64,000 nt of DNA, from positions 62,001 through 126,000 of the forward strand of contig JAPJBO010000514.1 in NCBI GenBank assembly GCA_030068145.1, read 5' to 3'. This DNA comes from Diplonema papillatum (taxonomy: Eukaryota > Euglenozoa > Diplonemea > Diplonemida > Diplonemidae). Every line of letters begins with the position of its first letter. The first letter of the stretch is position 1. A model generated the notes under the pieces. The model saw only the letters and a program-made list of their open reading frames with translations. It made no database searches and was not told the DNA's origin. Positions 32,085-42,327 of this stretch are shown piece after piece. A program made the translations under genes and the position numbers.

Positions 32085-33085
32085 CAACAAACTGGGTCCC
32101 CCACAGTCCCAGTTTGCAACAAACTGGGTTCCCCCAACAGCCCCAGTTTGCAACAAACTGGGCCCACAGCTCCAGTTTGCAACAAACTGGGTTCCCCCAC
32201 AGCCCCAGTTTGCAACAAACTGGGTCCCCCCACAGCCCCAGTTTGCAACAAACTGGGTTCCCCCACAGCCCCAGTTTGCAACAAACTGGGCCCACAGCTC
32301 CAGTTTGCAACAAACTGGGTCCCCCCACAACAAACTGGGTTCCCCCACAGCCCCAGTTTGCAACAAACTGGGCCCACAGCTCCAGTTTGCAACAAACTGG
32401 GTTCCCCCACAGCCCCAGTTTGCAACAAACTGGGTCCCCCCACAGCCCCAGTTTGCAACAAACTGGGTTCCCCCACAGCCCCAGTTTGCAACAAACTGGG
32501 CCCACAGCTCCAGTTTGCAACAAACTGGGTCCCCCCACAACAAACTGGGTTCCCCCACAGCCCCAGTTTGCAACAAACTGGGCCCACAGCTCCAGTTTGC
32601 AACAAACTGGGCCCACAGACCCAGTTTGCAACAAACTGGGTCCCCCCACAGCCCCAGTTTGCAACAAACTGGGTCCCCCCACAGCCCCAGTTTGCAACAA
32701 ACTGGGTTCCCCCACAGCCCCAGTTTGCAACAAACTGGGCCCACAGCTCCAGTTTGCAACAAACTGGGTCCCCCCACAACAAACTGGGTTCCCCCACAGC
32801 CCCAGTTTGCAACAAACTGGGCCCACAGCTCCAGTTTGCAACAAACTGGGCCCACAGACCCAGTTTGCAACAAACTGGGTCCCCCCACAGCCCCAGTTTG
32901 CAACAAACTGGGTCCCCCCACAGCCCCAGTTTGCAACAAACTGGGTTCCCCCACAGCCCCAGTTTGCAACAAACTGGGCCCACAGCTCCAGTTTGCAACA
33001 AACTGGGTTCCCCCACAGCCCCAGTTTGCTACAACTGGGTTCCCCCACAGCCCCAGTTTGCAACAAACTGGGTCCCCTCACACAG
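32085..33085. repeat. Array of about 30 perfect hairpin units
   Basis: Each unit has 9-bp arms CCCAGTTTG and CAAACTGGG around a CAA loop, separated by spacers of the types TTCCCCCACAGC, TCCCCCCACAGC and CCCACAGCT. Units come in a higher-order order that repeats about every six or seven units, and three units are followed by an extra half repeat AACAAACTGGG. The first arm of unit 1 and all of unit 29 are decayed. The array stays open in several frames on both strands, so frames of 291 to 404 codons across it are not evidence of a protein. It ends 74 bp before the CHFR-like start codon. Confidence 0.97.
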
Positions 33086-33158
33086 CCCCAAAAAGACTGG
33101 AAACGGCCCGGTTTGCACTCAACTCCACAGGCGGCAGCGGGAAGGGCTGGGCCACGAA

Positions 33159-35351
33159 ATGGACAAAACCTGCGCGCTGATCCCCGACGATGCGTCGAGA
33201 CACCCGATTGAAGTGCCGTGGCCCAAGTCGGTGTGCGACGACGCCGTGCCCGTGGTGATCGGGAGGGACCGGAAGCTGGAGGAGGAGTTCCGGTTCCAGA
33301 AGGCGAAGCTGAGCAGCCGGCACTGCTCCGTGCATGTCGACCCGCTCTCGGAGCGGATGGTCCTGACCGACCTCAGCAAGAACGGAACTTTCGTCAACGG
33401 CGTCAACATCGGAGAAGGCCTTCTGTCCTCAAAAACGGCGACCCTGCAGGAAGGCGACCGCATTGCGCTTCTGCACCCGACCAAGCACGACGCCTCCGAC
33501 AACGTCGAGCTGACCGCGACGTACAAACAGACCGTCATCCAGGCTCGGAAAGCGGCGGTGGCTGACGATTCGACTGAGTCTTCGCAGCAGAGCGGCGCCG
33601 GCGCCGTGCAGAAGAAGCGGCCCCTCGAAGCTCCCGGCTCACCCGTCCAGCCCCCGACGAAGCTCGCGAAGACGACGCAGGGGGAAGCCGCGGTGCACGA
33701 GAACTTGACGTGCGCGATTTGCCACGAGATCATGTACCGCCCCATGTCCCTGCTGCCGTGCCTGCACACCTTCTGCGGCCCGTGCCTGCAGCAGTGGCTC
33801 TCGAGCAAGAACCTCATCATGAAGCAGCACCCCGGCGATTCCGCGAGGTTGTCGCCGAAGGCGGAGTGCCCTACCTGCAGGGGGCCGGTGCAGACCATCA
33901 AAAAAAACCACGCCATGCAAGGCGCCGTCGACGGCTGGGCGGTCGCGCATCCGGAGCTCAACCGAAGCGTGTCGAACTTGGCCGCGCTCGATGCGACGAG
34001 CCAGGGGAAGCTGGATAGCTTGGAAGGCCTACGGGTTGCGGCACTGCCACCGGCGGACGGAAGCTGGTCATCCGACCATTACGACGAAGAAGACGAGGAG
34101 GACGATGAAGACTATTCGGATGGCGTGGCACCCACGTGTCCGGAGTGCACACAGCCGAACCCAGTGGACCAGTACAAGTGTCCCGCGGGGGCGTCATGGG
34201 GCCACCACGCCTCGTGCGCGAAGTGCGGGACCCTCATTCCGAAGCGGCCGGAGCTCCGCGGGACGCCGCGGCAGCAGTCGTGCTCGGTTTGCTGCCAGTA
34301 CCGCTGCGAGCCGTACTACTCCGCGTGCCAGGCGCAGGCCGGCGGGCCGTGGGGGGCCGGCGGCGGGTTCGACTTCGCGAGCCCGGCCGCGCCGGTGACC
34401 GCCGAGCCCCTGCACCGGGACAGCGCGGGGGTCCGGGGCCTGCGGGGTCTCGCGCCCCTTGGCGAGATCATCCCGACTGCGCTGCCCGCCGGCCGCGACC
34501 TGTTCGGCGGCAACGCGGCGGAGCAGAAGATCCTCGGCGATTGGCTGGCCGCGGCGCACAAGAACGTCGACGCCGACGTCTGGCAGGCGTGCCTGAGCAA
34601 ACTCTCGACCGGCGAGTGGATCCCGCGGCACCCGCACGTGCAGCAGCGCCTGACCATGCCGCTGACCAAGGACACAATCGTGTGCGGCACCTGCTTCTCG
34701 GCCATCTTCGGCTCGCTCCTTCTCGACTTCCGCATCACCATCGACCCCGCAGAGCTACCAGCCGAGGTGGTCTCGCGGCAAAATTGTTGGTACGGTTTCG
34801 GCTGCCGGACGCAGTACCACAAGGTATCCTTTGCAACACCAATCACCAACGATCTCACCGTGTTTTGGCAGCTCACCAGAGCTCCCAACCTGATGAAGAA
34901 ACAGGGGGCGAAACCAAGCGAGGGAGGGCAACCAATCGGCACGCGCAAGGAAAAGTTAGGAGGTTTGACCGCGACGACGTGTGAGGAAACTGAACCGACC
35001 ACACTGGACCCTATCAATTTTTCAAGGTGCAGGGTCGTGCTGACCAATGAATAGCTCTTGGGCGTTCTCCGACCCTCGCGATGTACGGAGCTGCATTCGA
35101 AGCTCGAAAGTGAACGCTGACAGCGTACATCAGAAGCACAGTTCTGCTCAGTCGAGCTTAGAACATTGAGATACTTCAGCCGTTGGCTCAGGAGTTTATA
35201 GCACCAAGTCGTCAATCCTGCGTGTTGCCCATCAAGCCGACCGACACACGCGGACAAAGCGAACAACGAGCAAACACACAAACAGCCGCCGCACGCTGAA
35301 AAGCTCAACCACGCCTGCCTGCCGGCACCGCCGCCGCCGAAGGCAACTTGA
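33159..35351 (+). CDS. CHFR: CHFR-like E3 ubiquitin ligase (FHA, RING, PBZ finger)
   Basis: Exons 33159-34823 and 35286-35351 (GTATCC donor, AACAG acceptor, phase 0) encode 576 residues. An FHA domain spans about residues 10-120 (VIGRDRK, LSSRHCSVHV, DLSKNGTFVNGV). A RING finger covers about 185-250 (CAICHEIMYRP, CLHTFCGPC, CPTCRGP). A nuclear-type basic patch KKRPLE precedes it and an acidic stretch DEEDEEDDEDYSD follows. The Cys-rich C-terminal region includes CSVCCQYRCEPYY and DTIVCGTC, and ends in a poly(ADP-ribose)-binding zinc finger. That finger has C-x5-C in exon 1 (NCWYGFGC) and H-x5-H in exon 2 (PPHAEKLNH). In CHFR this architecture ubiquitylates mitotic regulators at the antephase checkpoint. 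Read-through of the intron would add an unrelated tail and lose the finger. Confidence 0.92.
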
Positions 35352-35777
35352 TCGCAGGCAACAGCAAACCCCGCGACATGCAGACTCGGGCAGAAGCACG
35401 GCACAGACGGTCAGACTTGATCGGAATTCCATACCTGGAAATGACACAGGGTAAATACAAGTGGAAAACGATCAACCGGCACTCACAAACACTCCATTCC
35501 CAGCCCCGGCCTCGCGGGGCTCTGGTAGTCTTTCTGTCACCTCCGGTTCCATCCCTTGGACATGAAAGACGAGACCAAAGGATCGTTAGGCCACGCTTTT
35601 TTAAAACGTGTATCGACGTTACCCAAGCCTTGTTTGCAAAGCTGATGCAGAGGCGCACTTTATCCCAGCCTGGACACCCCCCCGGCAGCTGCGCAGAAGG
35701 CGTGCCCACAAAGAAGAAAGTGTGTGCCGACAGACCCGACAGAAAAAGCATCCGTCGGCTGCTCACTTTAGTATTAT
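35352..35777. other. Gene-free spacer with partial repeat family A
   Basis: Positions 35427-35495 match family A (TGACACAGGGTAAATACAAG). Nothing else is recognisable. Confidence 0.55.
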
Positions 35778-35916
35778 GAGCCGGTCCATCCCCTCTTGAT
35801 AGACCGTGATAGACCGAAGAATACAGCACCGGGCAATTCGATGCAGCTCTAGGGACTAGGGATGGACCTCATAGACCGTGGGGATGCAGGTTCAAGAGAT
35901 AGGGACGGACCGGCTC
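35778..35916 (-). mobile_element. MITE family GAGCCGG, copy 2
   Basis: Reverse-oriented, shorter copy of 2483-2657, with cleaner termini GAGCCGGTCC and GGACCGGCTC and an AT-rich flank on both sides. Confidence 0.8.
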
Positions 35917-37170
35917 ATATTAGAAGAAAGGCTCTTGGACGACGGCTATCTTTTTTTCAAGCACATCTTTCCAACCGAAGAAGACCAACCTCAGACAAGA
36001 GTAAAACCAGCCAATACGTTCAACGGAGTTCTGCGACGAAGGGCGAAATGCCACTAGCCTAGCGAAATGCCACTAGCCTAGCGAAATGCCACTAGCCTAC
36101 CACACCATCCACATATGAAGCTAGGACGAAATGCCTCTTGCCTAACACACCATTAACACACGAAGCTAACCAGTTAGAAAGGGGCAGAAAAATGTAGAAC
36201 CTCTAAAAAAGCTCTAAATGAAAAGGAAGAAAACTTACCCTCCTGTTTGTCTACCTTCTATCGGCGGGTACAAAAAAAGCGAAGCGAAACGAAGTTTCAT
36301 GAGAAGACTTTTCAAGCAATGCAGACAGTAACTCTTTTTTGTCCTTTGAAGGACTTCTGATTAACTCGATTTTCGACCGCAATTCTGACCAATTCCGTTG
36401 ACCAAAAGTGTTTTTTAACGCGGGAAACCTCGTTGCTGAACAGTTCTCACGCACATCGCGCGCAGAAAAAGCGAAGTCCGTGTTTCGAAGGAGTACCCGC
36501 GCATATGGGCATGCGTGCACAGCTGCTGCCGTGCACGTCAGGACGGCTGCTGCGGGTTAAACGCCCACACCGCTGTCAGGCCAGCCAGTGAAGAAAGCCG
36601 GATCTGTCTATCTCCGATCTTTGGAGCAGTGCCGGGGGAGAAGGGGTACGCAATTCGATGAAAATCATAGGCATGGCTGAAGGCGTCTATAATCTTTGCC
36701 GTTCCTCGCGTCAGGGGTGCATTATGGTTTCCAACTCCCGCATCAAATGGTCTAGCCAACTACCCCTTGCGGGTTTTGCATTTCACTGCAAAGTTGGATC
36801 CGATAAGGGGGTTTGGCTCGCGTTTTGGGCTCGCGGGCACAGTCAGAGCTGAACACCCCTCTGCTTATTCAAAACGACAAGCAATTAAGTACAGCCCGCT
36901 AACCCCAATGTCTTCAGCTGACACCATTCGCGCACGTAACCGTGGTTAAGAAGACGTACGAAAACCTGGACACAAATAGCTCAAAGCATCTGCAGAAAAA
37001 CACGAAAAGCCTCAAGGCAAACCCCCCGTTTTCACCCTTCTTCCACCAGTAAAGAAACCCCCCACCCAAAAGGAACCAACCGCCTTCGGTGGGCTAGTCT
37101 GACGATTGCTGTCGTTGGGGTGGGGGGAGTGAAGAACGCAGAGAAACCGAGATGAACGCCAGGTGAGAGA
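35917..37170. other. Gene-free spacer with 19-bp tandem repeat
   Basis: GCGAAATGCCACTAGCCTA is repeated three times at 36042-36098, with a decayed unit at 36127-36145. The 36911-37037 block is a direct repeat of 42200-42327. The 5' leader of the next gene (37067-37116) resembles 7530-7580. Confidence 0.55.
36911..37037 (+). repeat. Direct repeat flanking the 37171 gene, left copy
   Basis: CTTCAGCTGACACCATTCGC, CAAAGCATCTGCAGAAAAAC and CACGAAAAGCCTCAAGGCAA match 42200-42327 in order and orientation. It lies 130 bp upstream of the start codon. Confidence 0.85.
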
Positions 37171-40100
37171 ATGACCGTCGCTGCTGGCTGCCGGCGGCTT
37201 GTCTTCGTGCTGGGATGCGCGGCGGGGCTGGTGCCCACCGACAGCCTCGTTGAGGTGGCCGTGCATCCAGCGGGCAACGCACAGCGGCTGATGAACCCGC
37301 AGCCGGTGTTCAGGGTCGTTTCGCCGACGTCGCCGGTGGCCCTGCCGCCGGGGACGACGGCCTCGCTGACGGTGCTGTCGGGCCCCGGCTTGCTCTCGGG
37401 CACTCTGACGATCCCTTTCGAGAACGAGAACGCGTTTCCGTTCACGAACCTCGAGATCAACACCCCGGGGACCTACAACTTGCAGTTCCTCGCAACGACC
37501 CCCGCCTCCGTCAGCTTCCGGAAGGCGCTGTCCCTCAACGTGGCCAACGCCGTTCCGACGCAGGTCATCCTCGCCACGGACGAGGGCATGTACGGATTCA
37601 TCGGCGGGCAGTTGTTCCCGCAGCCGGTCCTGTTTCTGGCAGACTCCAGCGGCGTGGCAACGATGGACGCGGGCCTCTCCGCGTTTTGCGTCGTGGAGCC
37701 CGTTTCTCCGTTGGTCGCCTTGATCGGGCAGAACAACAGCACCGTGTCGGCGGACGGCGTCACGTTCACGTACGTCGGCCTCCGCATGGACACGCTGGGC
37801 CAGCACCAGCTGAACGCGACGGCCACGCTGACGAGCGGCGTCCAGCTGTCGACGGTATTCAGCGTCACGGTCGACCAGGCCCAGCGGCTCCCCGTCTCGG
37901 CGGTGTTGGAAACGACGCCGCGCGCGGCGGCGCAGGCGGACTTCGCGACGCCGATCTCGATCCTGCTCGTCGACAGCGCCGGCGGCCCGGTCCCGAACGA
38001 TGCGCGCGCGACTCTATCGGTCGTCTCGGCGCCCGCAGGCGGCGGTTTGACGGGCGCTGTGACCGCCGGCGCGGACGTGTCAAAGGCGCGCATCACCTTC
38101 CCCGCCGTGCAGGCGACGGCCGCCGGCCGGTACGTCGTGCTGGCCTCGGTGACGCTGTCCAGCGGAACCGTGCTGACGGCGTCGCTGCCGTTCGAAGTGA
38201 CGCCGCAAGACCCCGAGCCGGCCTGCATCTGCATCCTGCAGCAAGGCGTCGGCCGCAGCGGGGTCGTGCTCGCGCAGCAGCCGATCCTCGCGATGGCGAG
38301 CGCGTGCCTGGGGTCCAGCTGCGCAGACTTGATGGCCTCCCCGAACGCTACGCTGTACCTGAGCCTGGCGTCGGGCCCTGGGAACGGGACGATGACCGGC
38401 GAGACCCTCGTCACCAGCGACGCGCAAGGCAGGTTTCTCTTCAGAAACCTCGCCTTCGCGGCACCCGGCGTGTACTTGTTGACAGCCTCGGTCCGGCTGG
38501 CCACCGGCACCCTGCTGCCGGACTTTGGCTTCGTCCTGCACCTGGCCGTGAACTTGGAACCGGCGGTCATCGCGATCGCGACCAGCCCGCGCGCCACGGC
38601 TGCCGGGGCGGTGCTGCTGCCGGCGTTGGAGGTCGAGCTGATTGCGGTGGACGGCGCGCCCGCCGCCGACGACGGGGCGAGCGTCGCCTGCTTCTTGACG
38701 CGGGCGCCCGCCGGACCCCCGGCGGCGCTGGCGGGTTCGACGCTCGCCGTGCGGGTCGACGAAACGAGCGACGCTCGGTACCGGTTCGAAAGCCTCGCCA
38801 TCAGCGCAGCCGGCGTCCACGTCCTCGAAATCTCGGCCGTGCTGTCGACCGGAGACGTGCTGTACACAACAGTCGCCGTGACCGTCTCGCCCGCCTACCG
38901 CCGCCCCCCCCGGGGCCTGCTCCCGGAACCCTCGCCGACCGTTTCGGTCGCCGGAGTTGGCGGCGGTGTTCCGCTGCTTGCGGAGCCTCGGTTCGCGTTC
39001 GTCGACATCCTCGGGGAACCTGTCAACTCGTCGGCCGGGGCGCTGTGCACCTTATCCAACACGACGGTCGAGTTTGAGGACGGGGGGCCCGCCGATCCGT
39101 CCACCGGGCGCTTGGTGCCCGTGGCGCCGCTCGCGCTGCAGGCGGCCTCGCGGTTCGCGCTGCCGGCGCTGGCGGCGGACGCGCCGGGTGTGTACCGGCT
39201 GAGCGTCGCGTGCGCGATGGCCGACGGGGCGACGGTGGTTACCGGCGCCGACACGCTGCGCACGCAGGAGCGGCCGGCGGCCGGAGGCCACGGCACAGCC
39301 GCGAAGATGATGCGGGCCGCGGTCGTCTTCGTCGGGCTGCTGCTCCTGCTCAGCTACGCCCTGCTCCGCATCCTCGCACGGTCCGGCGTCCCGGTCGCCA
39401 CACTGCTCGCCGGCGGGACGAAACCGGCCTCCGGGGACACCGCATTGCCCCCGCGGAAGCGTTCCGGCGGGTTTGCCCTGTTCGAGGGTGGGGGGAATGT
39501 GTCGGTCGCGGCGCAAACGGACGCCGCTGTGATGCTGCGAATCGCGGGGGCCGGCGGCGACCCGCGGGCGCAGGCGGACGAGATGCTGAAGGCGCTGGTG
39601 CGGTGCGTCGACGGCTCGGGCGAGAGCGCGCCCTTGAAGCGCCAACTGCTCTTCGCTCTCCTCCACGCCGACGTCTGCGCGGCCGCCGACGAGGAGCTGG
39701 GCGGCAGCGAGGGGTCCGCGTCCACCTTCGGCGGGATCGACGTGCAAACCCGCGGGACCGCCCGCTCGCACGAATCCCTCGCAACGACGCCCTACGCCGG
39801 CCCCGGCGACGCTCCCTCATCCGCCGGCGGCGGCCCGCAGCCGGACTCCTCCGACGCAAACAGCTCCCGGCGCCCGTCTACTGTTCAGTTCGCCGAAAAC
39901 CGAGAGGCGTCAACCTCGTCGCCCCGGCACCCCAACGGCAGGCCCCGGCACCCGTTCGCGCCGGGTGCGTCGGCGGGCTGCAACATTTCCGACAGAGATG
40001 CCGACGAGGACGCGGCGTCCTACACTAACGAGATGGACGACCTGTTAGGCCGGTGCGTCGGCGGCCCGAGAGCGGCCGGCAGCGGGGAGAGGGATCCGGA

Positions 40101-41766
40101 CGGCGGTGTTCAGTGCAGACGAGAGTCAACCTTGCCGCTGAAGCAGAAAAGAGACATGCGGGAAGCCATCCGCGAGCTCGATCTGCTGGAGCAGAGGGCG
40201 TTGGAACGTGCTGGCACCACCAGCCCCCCTGGCAGGTTCCCGCGAGGAGGCGTCGCGCAAGCGCAACCCTACGCGGCGAGGCCGTACGACACGTTGTTCA
40301 AAGGTCCGTCCCTTGCCCGCTACGGGTTCCCGGACGCCCTGCCGCAAGCGAAGCCGAAGCCGGCCGCGCACCCGATCCCGCCTGCCGGCTACGTGCTGCC
40401 GGGCGGGATGTCGCCCGCGCGCTACCACACGCCGACCGCCTTCCAAACCCCGCCGTTCGGCACCCCAGCTCCGTCGTCGGTGAAGAGCGGCAACCGCACG
40501 GTGCCCGCGCCGCAGCTCCTCCCCGGCGGCCACGAGACCCCCGCCCGCCCGGCGCCGCACCCGCTGCTCTCGAACGGAAACGCGGAAGACCCCCTCCCCG
40601 CCGCGTCGCCCCCCTACTACGACCACGCCGCGGGCTTCGGTCAGCCCCCGCAGCGGTGGTTCCGGGGGCGGGGCAATGATGCCACAGACTTCCAGGCAGG
40701 GTACTCAGGACGGGGCGACGCAACAGGCTTCCAGGCAGGGTACTCAGGACGGGGCGATGCAACAGGCTTCCAGGCAGGGTACTCAGGACGGGGCGATGCA
40801 ACAGGCTTCCAGGCAGGGTTCTCAGGGCGGGGTGATGCCACCGGATTGCAGGCAGGACACCCAGGGAGCGGCGGCAGCGGCGAAGCGACGCCGGGACCGG
40901 GGCCGAAAGAAGAAGAAGACGGCGCCGAAGAGGAGATCATCTTCTGGAAGCACGCGCTCGCCCGCGCGGAGTCCGGGACGCCCCGCCGCCCGCGGGAGGC
41001 GGCCGAGAGCCTGGCGGCGCCGCCGGGCGGCAGCTCGCAGCCGCCGCCGGCACCGGCGTCGGACGCGGCGCCCGAGCTGTCAGTGGAGCCCGGGTACCAG
41101 CTGCTGCCGGAGGAGCAGCGGCGGAAGATCGCGGCGTTCGCGGCGGCGTCGGTCGCGCAGCGGCAGGACGAGCGGGCGCGCAGGGAGGCGGGCGCCGGCA
41201 CGCGGGCCGCCGGGCCGGCCTTTTCCGGCGCCGCGATCGCCGCCGCCGTCCAGAAGCAGGACGACGTTCTCGCACAGCTCGTCGCGAAGGTCGACGGCGT
41301 GACCTCTGCAGTCACGGAGCTGCGCTCGAGGGACAAGGACCGCGAACCGCCGCCGGCGCCGCCGCCTCCCCCGCGCAAAGCGTCCCAGGACGGCGCCAAC
41401 GACAGCCACCTCACGCTGATGTCCGCGGCCTCCGCGGCGCACGGCCCGCCGTCCACCTCGAGCACGCTGGGGGTCAACTGCTCCGACAACCCGCACGTCA
41501 TCACCGTGACGTCACCGTCCTCCATAGCTACAGAGGCCCCGCCGTTCCCGGGCAGCCATTACCGGGTTTTGAAGACACCCCGCGATCTGTCTGCGACGGT
41601 GTCTTCCGTGTCCGACGAGACCGTCACCAATTCGAGCGTGAAGACCCAACTTCCAGCTGCAGAGCTTCGCAAGAAGAAGAAGCCAACTCAGCTGAAAGCC
41701 CTCATGCGCCCCAGCGGCGAGCGGGACAGGACCAGAGAGCTCATCCACGAGCAGCTGTTGTCTTGA
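37171..41766 (+). CDS. Large single-pass membrane protein, unknown function
   Basis: A 1531-residue protein without introns. Residues 1-25 look like a signal peptide (basic MTVAAGCRRL then a hydrophobic core). The next 680 residues form about five diverged repeats of roughly 130 residues with beta-rich Ig/filamin-like pattern. Each ends in phrases such as FRNLAFAAPGVYLLTASV and ARITFPAVQATAAGRYVVLA. One transmembrane helix lies at about 713-735 (AAVVFVGLLLLLSYALL). The 800-residue cytoplasmic part is low in complexity, with RGDATGFQAGYSG repeats at about 1170-1235 and a charged helix pattern near 1300-1390. Type I topology is inferred. It may be a surface or adhesion receptor; no catalytic motif is visible. 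Direct repeats flank the gene and a decayed 3' copy follows it. Confidence 0.72.
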   Translation: MTVAAGCRRLVFVLGCAAGLVPTDSLVEVAVHPAGNAQRLMNPQPVFRVVSPTSPVALPPGTTASLTVLSGPGLLSGTLTIPFENENAFPFTNLEINTPGTYNLQFLATTPASVSFRKALSLNVANAVPTQVILATDEGMYGFIGGQLFPQPVLFLADSSGVATMDAGLSAFCVVEPVSPLVALIGQNNSTVSADGVTFTYVGLRMDTLGQHQLNATATLTSGVQLSTVFSVTVDQAQRLPVSAVLETTPRAAAQADFATPISILLVDSAGGPVPNDARATLSVVSAPAGGGLTGAVTAGADVSKARITFPAVQATAAGRYVVLASVTLSSGTVLTASLPFEVTPQDPEPACICILQQGVGRSGVVLAQQPILAMASACLGSSCADLMASPNATLYLSLASGPGNGTMTGETLVTSDAQGRFLFRNLAFAAPGVYLLTASVRLATGTLLPDFGFVLHLAVNLEPAVIAIATSPRATAAGAVLLPALEVELIAVDGAPAADDGASVACFLTRAPAGPPAALAGSTLAVRVDETSDARYRFESLAISAAGVHVLEISAVLSTGDVLYTTVAVTVSPAYRRPPRGLLPEPSPTVSVAGVGGGVPLLAEPRFAFVDILGEPVNSSAGALCTLSNTTVEFEDGGPADPSTGRLVPVAPLALQAASRFALPALAADAPGVYRLSVACAMADGATVVTGADTLRTQERPAAGGHGTAAKMMRAAVVFVGLLLLLSYALLRILARSGVPVATLLAGGTKPASGDTALPPRKRSGGFALFEGGGNVSVAAQTDAAVMLRIAGAGGDPRAQADEMLKALVRCVDGSGESAPLKRQLLFALLHADVCAAADEELGGSEGSASTFGGIDVQTRGTARSHESLATTPYAGPGDAPSSAGGGPQPDSSDANSSRRPSTVQFAENREASTSSPRHPNGRPRHPFAPGASAGCNISDRDADEDAASYTNEMDDLLGRCVGGPRAAGSGERDPDGGVQCRRESTLPLKQKRDMREAIRELDLLEQRALERAGTTSPPGRFPRGGVAQAQPYAARPYDTLFKGPSLARYGFPDALPQAKPKPAAHPIPPAGYVLPGGMSPARYHTPTAFQTPPFGTPAPSSVKSGNRTVPAPQLLPGGHETPARPAPHPLLSNGNAEDPLPAASPPYYDHAAGFGQPPQRWFRGRGNDATDFQAGYSGRGDATGFQAGYSGRGDATGFQAGYSGRGDATGFQAGFSGRGDATGLQAGHPGSGGSGEATPGPGPKEEEDGAEEEIIFWKHALARAESGTPRRPREAAESLAAPPGGSSQPPPAPASDAAPELSVEPGYQLLPEEQRRKIAAFAAASVAQRQDERARREAGAGTRAAGPAFSGAAIAAAVQKQDDVLAQLVAKVDGVTSAVTELRSRDKDREPPPAPPPPPRKASQDGANDSHLTLMSAASAAHGPPSTSSTLGVNCSDNPHVITVTSPSSIATEAPPFPGSHYRVLKTPRDLSATVSSVSDETVTNSSVKTQLPAAELRKKKKPTQLKALMRPSGERDRTRELIHEQLLS
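40678..40860 (+). repeat. 39-bp in-frame tandem repeat
   Basis: About five units with TTCCAGGCAGGGTACTCAGG and ACGGGGCGATGCAACAGGC encode FQAGYSGRGDATG in the cytoplasmic region of the membrane protein. Period in multiples of three suggests tolerated copy-number change. Confidence 0.95.
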
Positions 41767-41902
41767 TTTCAGGAGACCGTCAGAATACATGCGTGATTGA
41801 ACTCTCCCGTGCGGTATCGCGTCCCAAGCCAAGCCAGTCTTGATTTCAGGAGACAGTCAGGACACATGCAGATTGAACTCTTTTGTGCGGGATTGCGTCC
41901 AA

Positions 41903-42090
41903 GCCACCGCCAGCGACAGCCGCGCCACGCTGATGTCGGCTGCCTCCGCGGCGCACGCACCCCGTCCTCACCTCGGCACAGCTGGTGTCAACTACTCCGC
42001 AGCCCGCATGTCGTCGCCGTGATCGCCCTCCTTCCTCATGCGCCCGAGCGAGCGACAAAGCAAGGGAGCAGCTTTTGTCTTGATTCCTGG
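41903..42090 (+). pseudogene. Decayed 3' fragment of the 37171 gene
   Basis: AGCGACAGCCGCGCCACGCT, CTCCGCGGCGCACG and CTCCGCAGCCCGCATGTC correspond to 41401-41515. CTCATGCGCCC and CAGCTTTTGTCTTGATT correspond to the last coding bases and stop of the gene (41701-41770). Several deletions and frameshifts are present. The post-stop block GTCAGGA(T)ACATGCAGATTGAACTC also recurs at 41782, 41858 and 42092. Confidence 0.8.
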
Positions 42091-42199
42091 ACCGTCAGGA
42101 TACTTGCAGATTGAACTCGCCTGTGCGGTATAGCGTTCCAAAAGCCGCTGCAACCGACAGCTGCCTCGCGCTGATTTTACGCGGGCTTTACTGCAAATT

Positions 42200-42327
42200 C
42201 TTTCGGCTGACACCATTTGCGCACTGAACCATGGTTGGAAGACGACTGAAAGCATAGACACAAAGATAGCTCGAAGCATCTGCAGAATAACACGAAAAGC
42301 CTCCAGGCAAAAACCCGTTTTCACATT
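42200..42327 (+). repeat. Direct repeat flanking the 37171 gene, right copy
   Basis: TTTCGGCTGACACCATTTGC, CGAAGCATCTGCAGAATAAC and CACGAAAAGCCTCCAGGCAA match 36911-37037. Position relative to the 3' fragment is what a tandem gene duplication with a collapsed second copy would leave. Confidence 0.85.

Noticed and set aside
32082-33211. Long frames of 291 to 404 codons on both strands across the hairpin array
   Set aside because: They arise because the repeat lacks stop codons in several frames; both strands translate to equally repetitive peptides and the CHFR-like protein has its own start downstream.
34824-35054. Read-through C-terminal extension of the CHFR-like ORF
   Set aside because: It follows a good GT donor, matches nothing in the family, and the expected His pair is encoded by the exon at 35286.
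34316-35404. 362-codon minus-strand frame
   Set aside because: Antisense to the CHFR-like Cys-rich region and its intron; the sense strand has unmistakable family motifs.
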